Assembly: GCF_001975665.1 (NCBI RefSeq)
Contig: NZ_CP019419.1
Coordinates: 3,765,501-3,829,500 of the forward strand
DNA: 64,000 nt
Reading direction: 5' to 3'
Source: Polaribacter reichenbachii
Lineage (GTDB): Bacteria > Bacteroidota > Bacteroidia > Flavobacteriales > Flavobacteriaceae
Positions 10,401-19,827 of this stretch are shown piece by piece; within the stretch, counting starts at the first letter, position 1, and the number at the start of each line of letters is the position of its first letter. The notes beneath the pieces are model-generated. The model had not been told where the DNA came from. It saw only the letters and a list, made by a program, of their open reading frames with translations, and made no database searches. Position numbers and translations under genes: made by a program.

Positions 10401-13400
10401 CAAACTTGTGTAACTATAATATCAATTGTATCAATATCACTTAAAGAAGTAATACAATTATCCATAGATGTCATAGTTAAAATGTCTGTACCATAAAAAC
10501 CTGAATTTGGACTATAAACTAAGGTTCTTAAGTAAGAATTTATTACTCTTTCTGTACCTGTAATTGTAATATCTCCAGGGCCATTAAATGTAACAGGACT
10601 GTTATTGCTAACTCTTACAATAACTCCTAAAGTTCCATTAGATACTGTTAACCTTACTTTAGCGATATCAGAATCAGGGTCTGTAACACTTATACCGCTA
10701 ATACTATGTCTTACAGTATTTTCAGATATTGTTTGAGTTCCTGGCACTGTATTTACTGGGTTGTTACAAACTGGAGAAACCGTAAACGTTACATCATCAG
10801 AAGTTGCAGCACAGTCCCCATCAGCAGCAATTGTATAACGAATTACCACAGTAGCATCAGTGTTGATATCATCTGGAGTATATGTTGAACCGTTAATAGT
10901 TCCACCACCAGACACGATTGACCAAGTTCCACCAACAGGCGCACCTGAAAGTGTTTTAGTTTCGTCTTCTGTTATAGAAGCTGTTGATGTTGTATTATCA
11001 GCAACTACATCACAAACTGGAGTTACTGTAAAAGTAACATCATCAGAAGTAGCAGCACAGTCACCATCCGCAGCAATAGTATAACGAATTACAATAGTTG
11101 TATTTGTGTTGATATTATCTGGAGTATAAGTTGTTCCGTTGATAGTTCCACCACCAGACACGATTGACCAAGTACCACCAGCAGGCGCACCTGAAAGTGT
11201 TTTAGTTTCGTCTTCCGTAATAGAAGCAGTAGACGTATTGTTATCCGCAACTACATCACAAACCGGAGTAACCGTAAAAGTAACATCATCAGTTGTAGCA
11301 GCACAGTCACCATCCGCAGCAATTGTATAACGAATTACAACAGTTGTATCCGTGTTGATATCATCTGGAGTATAAGTTGAACCTGAAATAGAACCACCAC
11401 CAGACACGATTGACCAAGTTCCACCAGCAGGCGCACCTGAAAGTGTTTTAGTTTCGTCTTCTGTAATTGAAGCAGTAGAAGTAGTGTTATCAGCAACTAC
11501 ATTACAAACAGGAGTAACCGTAAAAGTCACATCATCAGAAGTCGCAGCACAATCACCATCCGCAGCAATAGTATAACGAATTACAATAGTTGTATTTGTG
11601 TTGATATTATCTGGAGTATAAGTTGTTCCGTTGATAGTTCCACCACCAGACACGATTGACCAAGTACCACCAGCAGGCGCACCTGAAAGTGTTTTAGTTT
11701 CGTCTTCTGTTATAGAAGCTGTTGATGTTGTATTATCAGCAACTACATCACACACTGGAGTTACTGTAAACGTAACATCATCAGAAGTCGCAGCACAGTC
11801 ACCATCCGCAGCAATAGTATAACGAATTACAATAGTTGTATTTGTGTTGATATTATCTGGAGTATAAGTTGTTCCGTTGATAGTTCCACCACCAGACACG
11901 ATTGACCAAGTACCACCAGCAGGCGCACCTGAAAGTGTTTTAGTTTCGTCTTCTGTTATAGAAGCTGTTGATGTTGTATTATCAGCAACTACATTACAAA
12001 CAGGAGTCACTGTAAAAGTAACATCATCAGTTGTAGCAGCACAGTCACCATCCGCAGCAATTGTATAACGAATCACTACAGTAGTATCCGTATTGATATC
12101 ATCAGGCGTATAAGTTGTTCCAGAAATAGTACCACCACCAGAAACGATAGACCAAGTACCACCATTTGGAGCACCAGTTAAAGTTTTTGTTTCATCTTCA
12201 GTGATAGAAGCCGTAGACGTTGTATTATCAGCAACTACATCACATACAGGAGTTACTGTAAAAGTAACATCATCAGTTGTAGCAGCACAGTCACCATCCG
12301 CAGCAATTGTATAACGAATTGTTACATCTGTATCTGTATTGATATCTGCTGGCGTATATGTAGAACCATTAATCGTTCCGCCTCCTGAAACAATTGACCA
12401 AGTACCATCAGCAGGCGCACCTGAGAGTGTTTTAGTTTCGTCTTCCGTAATTGAAGCAGTAGAAGTATTGTTATCAGCAACTACATCACAAACTGGAGAA
12501 ATTGATTGATCAAAACGCTGATAATGCATTTCACCACCATTATGTATTAAAGATTTTCCAATTACTTGACCATCTATGTTAGACCAGCCAATTTTATTTA
12601 TATCTGCAAAAGGAGCAAATACAGTACCCTTTATAGTAGCTCCATCAATATTTAATTCTGTTGTGTTGTGAAAATTATAAAAGATAAAAGCACCTTCAGC
12701 ATCACCAATTCCTGCGTGATTCCAAACATTCCAATTTACAGTCCCAGGAGCATTTACATTAATAACTAATATTTTGTTCGCATCAGGTTTATTAATAAAT
12801 GTTAATTCGTTTAGATTAGTTAAATCTGTACTATCAATATTTAAATAGTTAATTCCATTTTGTAACTCAATCCTTACTCTACTAGGTAAATTTGTAGTAA
12901 CTGCATCAAAAGGATAATCAGGTTTTGTTAAGATAGCATTGGTTGCATTTTGAGAAATACTTACAGAAGAAGCTCTCATAGTTTGAAAAGCAGCAGTAAA
13001 ATCAATTAATCCACTTTCTATTACTGGATTATTACTTGCACTTACACCAAAGCTTAGGGCATTATCTTGAATTTGAATTTTTGCAGATGAGTTATAATTG
13101 TTATCTTCTGTAATTCTAATATTAGAATAAGCTCCATTTTGGTCTTGGTACCAAACTTTAGACCCTGTACCATCACCTATCTTTACATAACGATTAGAAT
13201 TAACTTTAATTTCTCCATTTGTACTCGAGTTATAATCTATATTACCCCCAACCAAAAGTCCTATTTTATTACCTCTAACAGCATAATTTCCAACATCATG
13301 AATATTTACTTGGTAATAACCTTTAATAATAAGATTTCCTCCTATAGCAACTCCTCCTTCAGATTCATTTGTAATTAAAGTAGCATTGTTTTCTACAAAA

Positions 13401-13723
13401 ACATTAAAACCTAGAGCTGGTTCTGTTGGACTTGCTCCATTTATGTAATTAAAAGTTTTACTTTGTTTTGAATTCGTTTTAGTGTCTGATGTCAAAAGAG
13501 CACTCTCTATATACCAAAGATTTGCATCGTTTAATTTAGAAGTATTAGATTCATTAACAAAAGATGCTATTTTACTTTTGTTTGCAATACTTTTAGATTT
13601 TGATTGTTTTTTGTGAAACTCTAAATTACCTGAAGTTAACGCAAAATTATATTTTTTTTGCGAAAAAGAATAACTAGAAAAAATAAAAGTAAAGAAAATA
13701 AATGATAGTAATTTTGTCTTCAT
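7466..13723 (-). CDS. Giant T9SS-secreted repeat protein with choice-of-anchor A and SdrD B-like domains
   Basis: The 2085-residue protein has an N-terminal signal peptide (hydrophobic residues 5-20). Visible order: a choice-of-anchor A domain at about 90-405; seven near-identical 82-residue repeats at about 410-984; a cadherin-like insert at about 985-1103; two more repeats to about 1267; two SdrD B-like calcium-binding beta-sandwiches (each with GSIGDTVWYD and NLDQDF) to about 1510; a Gly/Ser hinge; a conserved module of about 480 residues ending in a jelly-roll-like section; and a type A T9SS sorting domain (YPNPSKGNVNLLL) at about 2005-2085. The architecture suggests a surface adhesin or extracellular matrix protein. 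The repeats carry paired cysteines (CDVV and GDCAA). Ligand unknown. Monocistronic. Confidence 0.85.
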   Translation of the reverse strand: MKTKLLSFIFFTFIFSSYSFSQKKYNFALTSGNLEFHKKQSKSKSIANKSKIASFVNESNTSKLNDANLWYIESALLTSDTKTNSKQSKTFNYINGASPTEPALGFNVFVENNATLITNESEGGVAIGGNLIIKGYYQVNIHDVGNYAVRGNKIGLLVGGNIDYNSSTNGEIKVNSNRYVKIGDGTGSKVWYQDQNGAYSNIRITEDNNYNSSAKIQIQDNALSFGVSASNNPVIESGLIDFTAAFQTMRASSVSISQNATNAILTKPDYPFDAVTTNLPSRVRIELQNGINYLNIDSTDLTNLNELTFINKPDANKILVINVNAPGTVNWNVWNHAGIGDAEGAFIFYNFHNTTELNIDGATIKGTVFAPFADINKIGWSNIDGQVIGKSLIHNGGEMHYQRFDQSISPVCDVVADNNTSTASITEDETKTLSGAPADGTWSIVSGGGTINGSTYTPADINTDTDVTIRYTIAADGDCAATTDDVTFTVTPVCDVVADNTTSTASITEDETKTLTGAPNGGTWSIVSGGGTISGTTYTPDDINTDTTVVIRYTIAADGDCAATTDDVTFTVTPVCNVVADNTTSTASITEDETKTLSGAPAGGTWSIVSGGGTINGTTYTPDNINTNTTIVIRYTIAADGDCAATSDDVTFTVTPVCDVVADNTTSTASITEDETKTLSGAPAGGTWSIVSGGGTINGTTYTPDNINTNTTIVIRYTIAADGDCAATSDDVTFTVTPVCNVVADNTTSTASITEDETKTLSGAPAGGTWSIVSGGGSISGSTYTPDDINTDTTVVIRYTIAADGDCAATTDDVTFTVTPVCDVVADNNTSTASITEDETKTLSGAPAGGTWSIVSGGGTINGTTYTPDNINTNTTIVIRYTIAADGDCAATSDDVTFTVTPVCDVVADNTTSTASITEDETKTLSGAPVGGTWSIVSGGGTINGSTYTPDDINTDATVVIRYTIAADGDCAATSDDVTFTVSPVCNNPVNTVPGTQTISENTVRHSISGISVTDPDSDIAKVRLTVSNGTLGVIVRVSNNSPVTFNGPGDITITGTERVINSYLRTLVYSPNSGFYGTDILTMTSMDNCITSLSDIDTIDIIVTQVCETADNTTSTASITEDETKTLSGSPAGGTWSIVSGGGSITGTTYTPDDINNDTTVVIRYTIAENGSCAATTDDVTFTVTPVCDVVADNTTSTASITEDETKTLSGAPTGGTWSIVSGGGSISGTTYTPDDINTDTTVVIRYTIAADGDCAATSDDVTFTVTPLLGSIGDTVWYDANSDGSLLGENGLQGATVTLDPGTPGDASDDVTTTTDVNGNYLFDDLDAGDYTVTVDVSTVTGGLPTGVTIADLVQTYDNDGTGSANTSDVTLASGENNLDQDFGYVGDNGLGSIGDTVWYDTDGDGIKDASEAGLGGATVTLDPGTPGDASDDVTTITDANGNYLFDNLPAGTYTVSVDVSTVTSGIPAGKTPADLVQTYDDDSVGTPNNSTINLAQGEDNLDQDFAYIVPTGGTSGGNSGGVESESLGDAISKIYVGRKKNSVPTQFVKSSENLFNKAKLKSKQPYQGKGQTMLDMFPAQLYAGNVANVTSPTDILDYTIADEVLSVDFSLNGETKGVVLGIKTSDKIYNHTKASCDRLRGAEILNIQKVQIQGYNFLMQGIKQRSGEIEYAISFATAKNNNDANYTIQTNWYVNNYTKFNDVYNFQVWSTRPADTQKLVADILNNLKTYIPVAQTEVQKFPETYASKIYRDKGELVVALRSTEEGNTADISMVELYSETANNIKHRYNTVSTEIQQSLRVDIADGYEYDALIKVEDEVEDAFYHADGNWGLDYDSRYTEIKNYFVWNDFDREYQDDEYTINRSVELQATSDYDYLTVYKSLLPGTLSADYSEYNYVAFTAKGSGLMELGLLKSSIEDWTAQYKVMVDLSEEEQTYYVPFDVFTSSASQEELTAEDLTMLTFTFLPVEANTTELDLEISDVKFTKVAEEGQVIEKIDTFENEFMAYPNPSKGNVNLLLFSEIDTEATVTLTDITGKVIYSVQKELNAGKNELEYTFKVKPGVMLLQVTSPKVDYGTSKIIFR
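9920..12495 (-). repeat. Nine 246-bp coding repeats within the giant surface protein
   Basis: Seven contiguous units (about 12492 down to 10770), a non-repeat insert of about 350 bp, then two further units (about 10412 down to 9920). Each encodes 82 residues beginning C-D/N-V-V-A-D-N and containing GGTWSIVSGGG and RYTIAADGDCAAT. Two adjacent units are identical over 195 bp (11554-11748 and 11800-11994). The first, second and eighth units are the most divergent. Open frames on the opposite strand at 9780-12068 are shadows of this repeat. Confidence 0.95.
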
Positions 13724-13839
13724 TATAAGATTTTTATAGGTTATTATTTATATTAAAATATCTGCTAATTGCTTGTATTTAATAGAATAATTAGAGTTAA
13801 AAATCTCATTTCGTGAATATTTTAAACACCAATTGTTAT

Positions 13840-13872
13840 CAAATATATTTGTATAGGTTTTAAAAAAAACAA
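13840..13872 (-). promoter_or_regulatory. Promoter candidate for the giant surface protein
   Basis: On the minus strand TTG (13872-13870) precedes TATATTTG (13847-13840) by 22 bp. The -7 part is an exact TAnnTTTG match. It implies a leader of roughly 110 nt. Confidence 0.5.
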
Positions 13873-14085
13873 GAATAAGAGGAGTTGCATTTATCTATAG
13901 GTGAAAAACAAATTAATTTAGATTAAGTATTTACTGGAAAAAGTTCTTTTACTTAAATAAATAAAGTAACCTTAGTGTTTATATGACTCAGATATAAATT
14001 TAATTCTTTAAAACTGCAGTAAACAACAAATACATTATCATGTATTTATCTTTAAAAAGAAAATAGTAATACCTATATTTTGATG

Positions 14086-14093
14086 TATATTTG
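14086..14093 (+). promoter_or_regulatory. -7 element for the RNA methyltransferase gene
   Basis: TATATTTG is an exact TAnnTTTG match 21 bp before the start codon, implying a very short leader. The -33 element is not obvious. Confidence 0.5.
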
Positions 14094-14114
14094 CAGCCCA
14101 TTAGCTGATAGAAA

Positions 14115-15332
14115 ATGAGATTACATAGAAACTTAACATTTGCTGTTATTGACAGCATTAGAGATATATTTAACGAAGGTGTTTATGCAGACAAAGCTGT
14201 AGAAAAAGCACTAAAAAGAGATAAACGTTGGGGAGCAAGAGATCGTAAGTTTGTGGCAGAAACCATATACGATATTGTTCGCTGGAATAGATTATATGCA
14301 GAAATTGCAGAAGTAAAAGTACCTTACGATAGAGATAATATTTGGCGATTATTTTCTGTTTGGTGTATTCTAAGAGGTATTGCTTTACCAGATTGGAATC
14401 AAATTGGAGATGTACCCGAAAGAAGAATTAAAGGTCGTTTTGCAGAATTGTCTAAAACTAGAAAATTTAGAGAATCGATACCAGATTGGATGGACGAGCT
14501 TTGTGCCTCTGAATTGGGTGAAGATGTTTGGACTAAAGAAATTGCTGCCTTAAACGAACAAGCAAAGGTTATTCTTAGAACCAATACTTTAAATATTTCT
14601 CGAGAAATTCTTCAAAAGAAATTAAGAACCGAAAACGTAATCACAGAGATTGTACCAAACCATCCAGATGCGTTAGTATTACCAGAAAGAGCGAATGTAT
14701 TTAGAACAGAAGCTTTTCATAATGGTTTTTTCGAAGTTCAAGATGCTTCATCGCAACTTGTTGCTGCGTATTGTGATGTTAAACCAGGTATGAAAGTTGT
14801 AGATACTTGCGCAGGTGCAGGTGGTAAAACTTTGCATTTATCTGCTTTAATGGAAAACAAAGGACAAATAATTGCTATGGATATTTACGAAAGTAAATTA
14901 AGAAAATTAAAAGTAAGAGCAAAAAGAAACAAAGCTCATAATATTGAGTTACGTGTTATCGATTCTACTAAACCGATTAAAAAACTTCACGGAAAGGCAG
15001 ATAGAGTTTTAATTGATGCTCCTTGTTCTGGTTTAGGTGTTATCCGTAGAAATCCAGATTCTAAATGGAAATTACAACCTGAATTTATTGATAATATTAA
15101 AAAAGTACAACAAGACGTTTTACAACAATATTCTAAAATGGTGAAACCTGGTGGAAAAATGGTGTATGCAACTTGTTCAATTTTACCCTCAGAAAATCAA
15201 AATCAAGTTAATACTTTCTTAACATCAGAAGCCGGAAAAGATTTTACATTTGTAAAAGATAAAAAAGTGTTGGCTCATAAATCTGGATTCGACGGATTCT
15301 ATATGGCGCTATTAGAAAAAAAGGAAATATAA
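14115..15332 (+). CDS. RsmB/NOP-family RNA (cytosine-C5) methyltransferase
   Basis: The 405-residue cytoplasmic protein has an N-terminal NusB-like helical region (about 1-110) and a Rossmann-fold methyltransferase domain. The SAM-binding motif is DTCAGAGGKT. Both cysteines of the m5C mechanism are present: in APCSGLGVIRRNP (motif IV) and in ATCSILPSENQ (motif VI). Such enzymes methylate C5 of cytosine in 16S rRNA or tRNA. Whether this one is a true RsmB (C967) cannot be told from sequence. The gene is followed after 46 bp by the first endonuclease gene, with no terminator between. Confidence 0.9.
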   Translation: MRLHRNLTFAVIDSIRDIFNEGVYADKAVEKALKRDKRWGARDRKFVAETIYDIVRWNRLYAEIAEVKVPYDRDNIWRLFSVWCILRGIALPDWNQIGDVPERRIKGRFAELSKTRKFRESIPDWMDELCASELGEDVWTKEIAALNEQAKVILRTNTLNISREILQKKLRTENVITEIVPNHPDALVLPERANVFRTEAFHNGFFEVQDASSQLVAAYCDVKPGMKVVDTCAGAGGKTLHLSALMENKGQIIAMDIYESKLRKLKVRAKRNKAHNIELRVIDSTKPIKKLHGKADRVLIDAPCSGLGVIRRNPDSKWKLQPEFIDNIKKVQQDVLQQYSKMVKPGGKMVYATCSILPSENQNQVNTFLTSEAGKDFTFVKDKKVLAHKSGFDGFYMALLEKKEI

Positions 15333-15378
15333 TTGCTGAAAAAGAAAATGTTTATTTTCTAATTTAAAGAATACCTTA

Positions 15379-17571
15379 ATGACAAAAAAAATACTATTTC
15401 TATTTATTTTCACATTAACTTCTATTGCTTTTTCTCAAGAACAATATTACTATAATGTAGATTTAACTTTAACAGGCATTCAGTTAAAAGAAGAATTGGC
15501 TGCAAAAATAATATCAACCCACACTAGATTCTTAGAGTATACAAGTGGAGGTCCAGATGTTTGGGATGCTACTAAAGCTACCGATGAAAACCCAAATAAT
15601 ACAGATAATGTTATTTTGTATTATGGATGGGAAGAAGGCAGAGATCAAGATATTACAAACGACTATTCTCGTAATAAAAACTTACAAGATACTGGTAACG
15701 CTGCAATTTCAGAAGTTTGGAATAGAGAACACGTTTTTCCTAAATCTTTAGCTAACCCTGTTTTAGATACAGATGTTCCTGGTCCCGCAACAGATGCACA
15801 TCATTTAAGAGCCGCAGATAGAACACGTAATTCAACTAGAAATAATCGAAAATACGGTAGAGGTTCTGGTAATTCAGACTTTTCTACAGATACTTTTAAC
15901 GGATTAAGTGGTGCAAATACAGCTGCTTGGTATCCTGGCGATGAATGGAAAGGTGATGCTGCAAGGATGATCATGTATATGTATTTACGTTATGGTGAAG
16001 TTTGTTTACCAACAGCAGTTGGTGTTGGTAGTTCTGAATTTACGCCAGACGAAATGATAGACTTATTTTTAGAGTGGAATGCAGAAGATCCTGTTTCTGA
16101 TATTGAAATTGCTAGAAATAATTACCACGAAGACACTAGAAATTATGCCGCACAAGGTAACAGAAATCCTTTTATAGATAACCCTTATTTAGCTACAAGA
16201 ATTTGGGGTGGAACTTCTGCAGAAGACAGATGGGGCATATATACTGGTAGCGATACAGAAGCACCTACTACTCCAACAAATGTTACTTTAAATAATATTA
16301 CCTTAACTACAATAGATGTGGCTTGGACAGCTTCTACGGATAATGTTGAAGTTTCTGGTTATAATGTATATGTTAATGATCTATTAACAACACAAACTTC
16401 TAACACAAACATAACAATAACTAACTTAAATACAAATACAACTTATAGCTTTTCTGTTGTTGCTAAAGACATTATAAACAATCTTTCTAGTGCTAGTACT
16501 GCAGTAAATGGTACTACTTTGCAAGATACAGAAGCACCAAGTGTACCTGCTAATGTTCTAGCAAGTAATATTTCTGATTCCTCATTTAAGGTTAGTTGGT
16601 CTGCATCTACAGACAATAATGCCGTAGCAAGTTATGATGTTTATTTAGATGATAATTTTGATGCTAATACTTCGGACTTATCATACACTTTAACAGGTTT
16701 AAACACATCTACAACCTATACTGTTTCAGTTTTAGCAAAAGATATTGATGGCAATACTTCCGCAAAAAGTACAGCTATAAACGTAACTACCACAGATGGC
16801 TCATCAAACGGAATTACAGAGTTATTTATTTCTGAATATGTAGAACCAAGCGAGTTAAATAATAAAGCTATAGAAATTGTAAATTTATCTAGTTCAACAA
16901 TAAGTTTAGCTGGTTATAGTTTACAAAAGCAATCTAATGGTGGTTCTTGGGTAAATGATTTACCATTAGATACAGGAGATGTAAAAAGTATTATACCTAA
17001 TGATGTTTTTGTAATTACACATATAGATATTGCAGATGAACATCTGATTGCAGAGTCAGATTTATCTGGCCCACCTAATAATGATGCTAATAATTATGGC
17101 TCTCCATTAAACTTTAATGGTAACGACCCTGTAGGATTATTTAAAGATGGAGTTTTAATTGATATTATTGGTGAAGACGGTAATTCTAGCAATCACATTA
17201 AAGATGGTACATATCGAAGAAAAACTACTATAACCGTACCAAACACTACTTACACTACAACAGAATGGGATGTTTTAGCTGCTGGAACTTTTGACGGAAT
17301 CGGTAGTCATACAGCTACATTAAGTAATGCTAATTTTACTTTCGTATCTTTTAAAATGTTTCCTAATCCAGCAAACGGAAATAACGTTTACTTTAGCGTA
17401 ACAGAAGATGCAACCATCAGCATTTACAATGTTTTAGGAAAATTAGTTAAAACAACAAAAGTTACAAAAAATAAAAATAATATTGATATTTCCGAATTTT
17501 CAAAAGGAATTTATCTTGTTAAAATTAATTCTAATAAGCAATTTATTACTAAGAAATTAATAAAAAACTAA
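15379..17571 (+). CDS. Secreted endonuclease I with Fn3, lamin-tail and T9SS domains (copy 1)
   Basis: The 730-residue protein has a signal peptide ending near SIAFSQ, then an endonuclease I domain (about 20-290) of the His-Me finger type with WNREHVFPKSL and DAHHLRAAD. Two fibronectin III domains begin near 293 and 385. A lamin-tail-like domain (FISEYVEPSELNNKAIEIVNL) begins near 481, and a type A T9SS sorting domain (MFPNPANGNNVYFS) covers about 652-730. The enzyme should degrade extracellular DNA for nutrient gain or biofilm turnover. The next gene is a close architectural paralogue, which points to tandem duplication. Confidence 0.88.
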   Translation: MTKKILFLFIFTLTSIAFSQEQYYYNVDLTLTGIQLKEELAAKIISTHTRFLEYTSGGPDVWDATKATDENPNNTDNVILYYGWEEGRDQDITNDYSRNKNLQDTGNAAISEVWNREHVFPKSLANPVLDTDVPGPATDAHHLRAADRTRNSTRNNRKYGRGSGNSDFSTDTFNGLSGANTAAWYPGDEWKGDAARMIMYMYLRYGEVCLPTAVGVGSSEFTPDEMIDLFLEWNAEDPVSDIEIARNNYHEDTRNYAAQGNRNPFIDNPYLATRIWGGTSAEDRWGIYTGSDTEAPTTPTNVTLNNITLTTIDVAWTASTDNVEVSGYNVYVNDLLTTQTSNTNITITNLNTNTTYSFSVVAKDIINNLSSASTAVNGTTLQDTEAPSVPANVLASNISDSSFKVSWSASTDNNAVASYDVYLDDNFDANTSDLSYTLTGLNTSTTYTVSVLAKDIDGNTSAKSTAINVTTTDGSSNGITELFISEYVEPSELNNKAIEIVNLSSSTISLAGYSLQKQSNGGSWVNDLPLDTGDVKSIIPNDVFVITHIDIADEHLIAESDLSGPPNNDANNYGSPLNFNGNDPVGLFKDGVLIDIIGEDGNSSNHIKDGTYRRKTTITVPNTTYTTTEWDVLAAGTFDGIGSHTATLSNANFTFVSFKMFPNPANGNNVYFSVTEDATISIYNVLGKLVKTTKVTKNKNNIDISEFSKGIYLVKINSNKQFITKKLIKN

Positions 17572-17587
17572 TACAATTACATTTAAC

Positions 17588-17620
17588 AAAAAACGATTCA
17601 TTTTTAATGAGTCGTTTTTT
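17588..17620 (+). terminator. Terminator between the two endonuclease genes
   Basis: A 15-bp stem (17588-17602 with 17606-17620, one G-U pair) with a TTT loop ends in a T run. It suggests the two paralogues are transcribed separately. Confidence 0.8.
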
Positions 17621-17634
17621 TAATTTTTATAATT

Positions 17635-19722
17635 ATGAAAAAAAATCTACTTTTTTTATCCCTTTTTTTAGTCTCAATCATCAGCTATGCTCAGCAACAA
17701 TATTATAATGGTGTAGATTTAACAAAAGAAGGATTAGATTTAAAACAAGAATTAGCTACTAAAACAATTAACGCTCATATTAATTTTTTAAGCTATACTC
17801 CTGGAGTTTGGGAAGCTTTAAAAATCACTGATTTAAATCCAGAGAATAGTAGCGAAGTATTATTAATTTATGGCTTTTCAGATACTACATCTGGTGAAAC
17901 CGCAAGAAGAAGAGGCGTAAATGATAATAGCGGTGATCAAGGAGATTGGAACAGAGAACATACCTACGCTAAATCTTTAGGAGACCCAAATCTTGGTTCT
18001 ACAGGTCCCGGTGCAGATGCGCATCATTTAAGACCTTCGGATGTTAGTTATAACAGCCAAAGAGGTAATTTAAAATTTGCTGATGGTTCAGGAGATTCTG
18101 GTAGCGTTTCTGGTGGTTGGTATCCAGGAGATGAATGGAAAGGAGATGTTGCAAGAATGATGATGTACATGTACATTCGTTATGGAGATCAATGTTTACC
18201 AAATGGAGTTGGTATTGGTAATAACGCAAATGCTGGTGACGATATGATTGATTTGTTTTTAGAATGGAATGTAGAAGATCCTGTTTCTGATTTTGAAAGA
18301 CAAAGAAATACCTATCACGATTCTAACGCTACTTACGCACAAGGAAACAGAAATCCATTTATAGACAATGCTTATTTAGCAACAAGAATTTGGGGTGGAG
18401 AAAATGCTATAGATTCTTGGGGAATTTACATTACTTCGGATGACGAAGCACCAACTGTACCAACAAATGTTGCTTTAAGTAATATTACAACTTCTTCTAT
18501 CGATGTTTCTTGGATTGCTTCTACAGATAATGAATCGGTATCTAAATATGAAGTTTATGTAGACGGAACTTTAGAAGGGCAAACTTCTGATGTTAATTAT
18601 ACTATTACAGGTTTAACACCTAATACAACTTATGCAATATCTGTATTAGCAAAAGATTTGGCAAGTAATAAATCTGCACAATCTACAGCAATTAACGGAA
18701 CTACTACAACCGATACTACGTCACCAACAGTACCTACAAACATTACAATTACGAATGTTTCTGGGACTTCTTTTAAAGTAAATTGGAGTGCTTCTACAGA
18801 TGATACTGCAGTTGTTGGTTATGATATTTATATTGATAGCTCTCTTAACGGATCTACCTCAACAACTAGTTACACTGTTAACAATTTATCATTATCTACA
18901 ACCTATAGCGTTACTGTTTTAGCAAAAGATTCCGCTGATAATAAATCTCCTAATTCTTCTGCAATAAATGCAACAACAACAGATGGTGCTGCACTTGCAA
19001 ATGAGCTATTTTTCTCAGAATATGTAGAAGGTGGTAATTATAGAAAAGCTATAGAAATTGCCAATCTTACTGGTAATACTGTCGATTTATCTGCATATTC
19101 TGTAGCCAGACAATCTAAAGGTACTTGGGAAACTTCTTTATATCTAAGTGGTTATTCTATTGATGCCGATGATGTTTTTGTTATTACAAACAGTTCTACA
19201 ACAAATCAAACCTTAATTAATGAAAGTGATTTAGGTGTAGCAAATTCTACTCCTATGACATTTAATGGTGATGATAGAGTTGGTTTATTTAAAAATGATG
19301 TGTTAATTGATATTATTGGAGACATAGATGGTACTTCTAATTTTGGAAAAGACATAACTTTAAGAAGAAAAATGACTGTTACAAATCCTAATACTACATA
19401 CACAATTAATGAATGGGATGAATATGCAAAAGATACTGTAGATGGAATCGGAGTTTACTATGATGCAACAGCAAATACTACTTCTTCTACTTTTGATACT
19501 TTTAAAATGTATCCAAACCCAAACAATGCAGATAAATTGTATTTCAACATTACAAAACAAGTTGAGATTAAAATTTATAATACTTTAGGAAAACTAGTAA
19601 AATCTGATACTTTAAACACCAATAAAAATAATATTGACATTTCTAACCTTACTAAAGGTGTTTATTTAATAAAAATAGATTCTGATAACCAATCTATCAC
19701 AAAAAAATTGATAAAAAATTAA
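17635..19722 (+). CDS. Secreted endonuclease I with Fn3, lamin-tail and T9SS domains (copy 2)
   Basis: This 695-residue paralogue of the preceding gene has the same layout: signal peptide (to about ISYAQ), endonuclease I domain with DWNREHTYAKSLGD and DAHHLRPSD, two Fn3 domains from about 271, a lamin-tail-like domain from about 456 (FFSEYVEGGNYRKAIEIANL), and a T9SS sorting domain from about 618 (FKMYPNPN). It is 35 residues shorter, mainly in the nuclease domain and linkers. The start codon lies only 14 bp after the previous terminator, so its promoter must overlap that hairpin or the end of copy 1. Confidence 0.88.
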   Translation: MKKNLLFLSLFLVSIISYAQQQYYNGVDLTKEGLDLKQELATKTINAHINFLSYTPGVWEALKITDLNPENSSEVLLIYGFSDTTSGETARRRGVNDNSGDQGDWNREHTYAKSLGDPNLGSTGPGADAHHLRPSDVSYNSQRGNLKFADGSGDSGSVSGGWYPGDEWKGDVARMMMYMYIRYGDQCLPNGVGIGNNANAGDDMIDLFLEWNVEDPVSDFERQRNTYHDSNATYAQGNRNPFIDNAYLATRIWGGENAIDSWGIYITSDDEAPTVPTNVALSNITTSSIDVSWIASTDNESVSKYEVYVDGTLEGQTSDVNYTITGLTPNTTYAISVLAKDLASNKSAQSTAINGTTTTDTTSPTVPTNITITNVSGTSFKVNWSASTDDTAVVGYDIYIDSSLNGSTSTTSYTVNNLSLSTTYSVTVLAKDSADNKSPNSSAINATTTDGAALANELFFSEYVEGGNYRKAIEIANLTGNTVDLSAYSVARQSKGTWETSLYLSGYSIDADDVFVITNSSTTNQTLINESDLGVANSTPMTFNGDDRVGLFKNDVLIDIIGDIDGTSNFGKDITLRRKMTVTNPNTTYTINEWDEYAKDTVDGIGVYYDATANTTSSTFDTFKMYPNPNNADKLYFNITKQVEIKIYNTLGKLVKSDTLNTNKNNIDISNLTKGVYLIKIDSDNQSITKKLIKN

Positions 19723-19741
19723 TTCGAATATCATATTTTAT

Positions 19742-19769
19742 AAAAAGACCGCTTCGGCGGTCTTTTTTT
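19742..19769 (+). terminator. UUCG-loop terminator after endonuclease copy 2
   Basis: A perfect 11-bp stem (19742-19752 with 19757-19767) closed by a TTCG tetraloop is followed by T residues. This is the most GC-rich and most canonical terminator in the window. Confidence 0.92.
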
Positions 19770-19827
19770 GGTTTATAAATAAGTGAATAACTATTCATTT
19801 AATCTTATGTTTTAATTTGAAAAAAAG

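Larger units (their letters stand above)
13724..14114. other. Divergent intergenic region (391 bp)
   Basis: AT-rich spacer between the giant surface-protein gene and the RNA methyltransferase. I can point to a promoter candidate for each side (13840-13872 leftward, 14086-14093 rightward). I see no RNA gene, small reading frame with a recognisable product, or strong hairpin. Confidence 0.5.

Noticed and set aside
9780..12068. A series of short plus-strand reading frames of about 63-80 codons repeated every 246 bp
   Set aside because: They are antisense shadows of the repeat array in the giant surface-protein gene; the minus strand gives one continuous protein with recognisable domains.
9920..12495. 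Regular repeats as a possible CRISPR array
   Set aside because: Units are 246 bp, coding and contiguous, with no short repeats and unique spacers and no cas genes.
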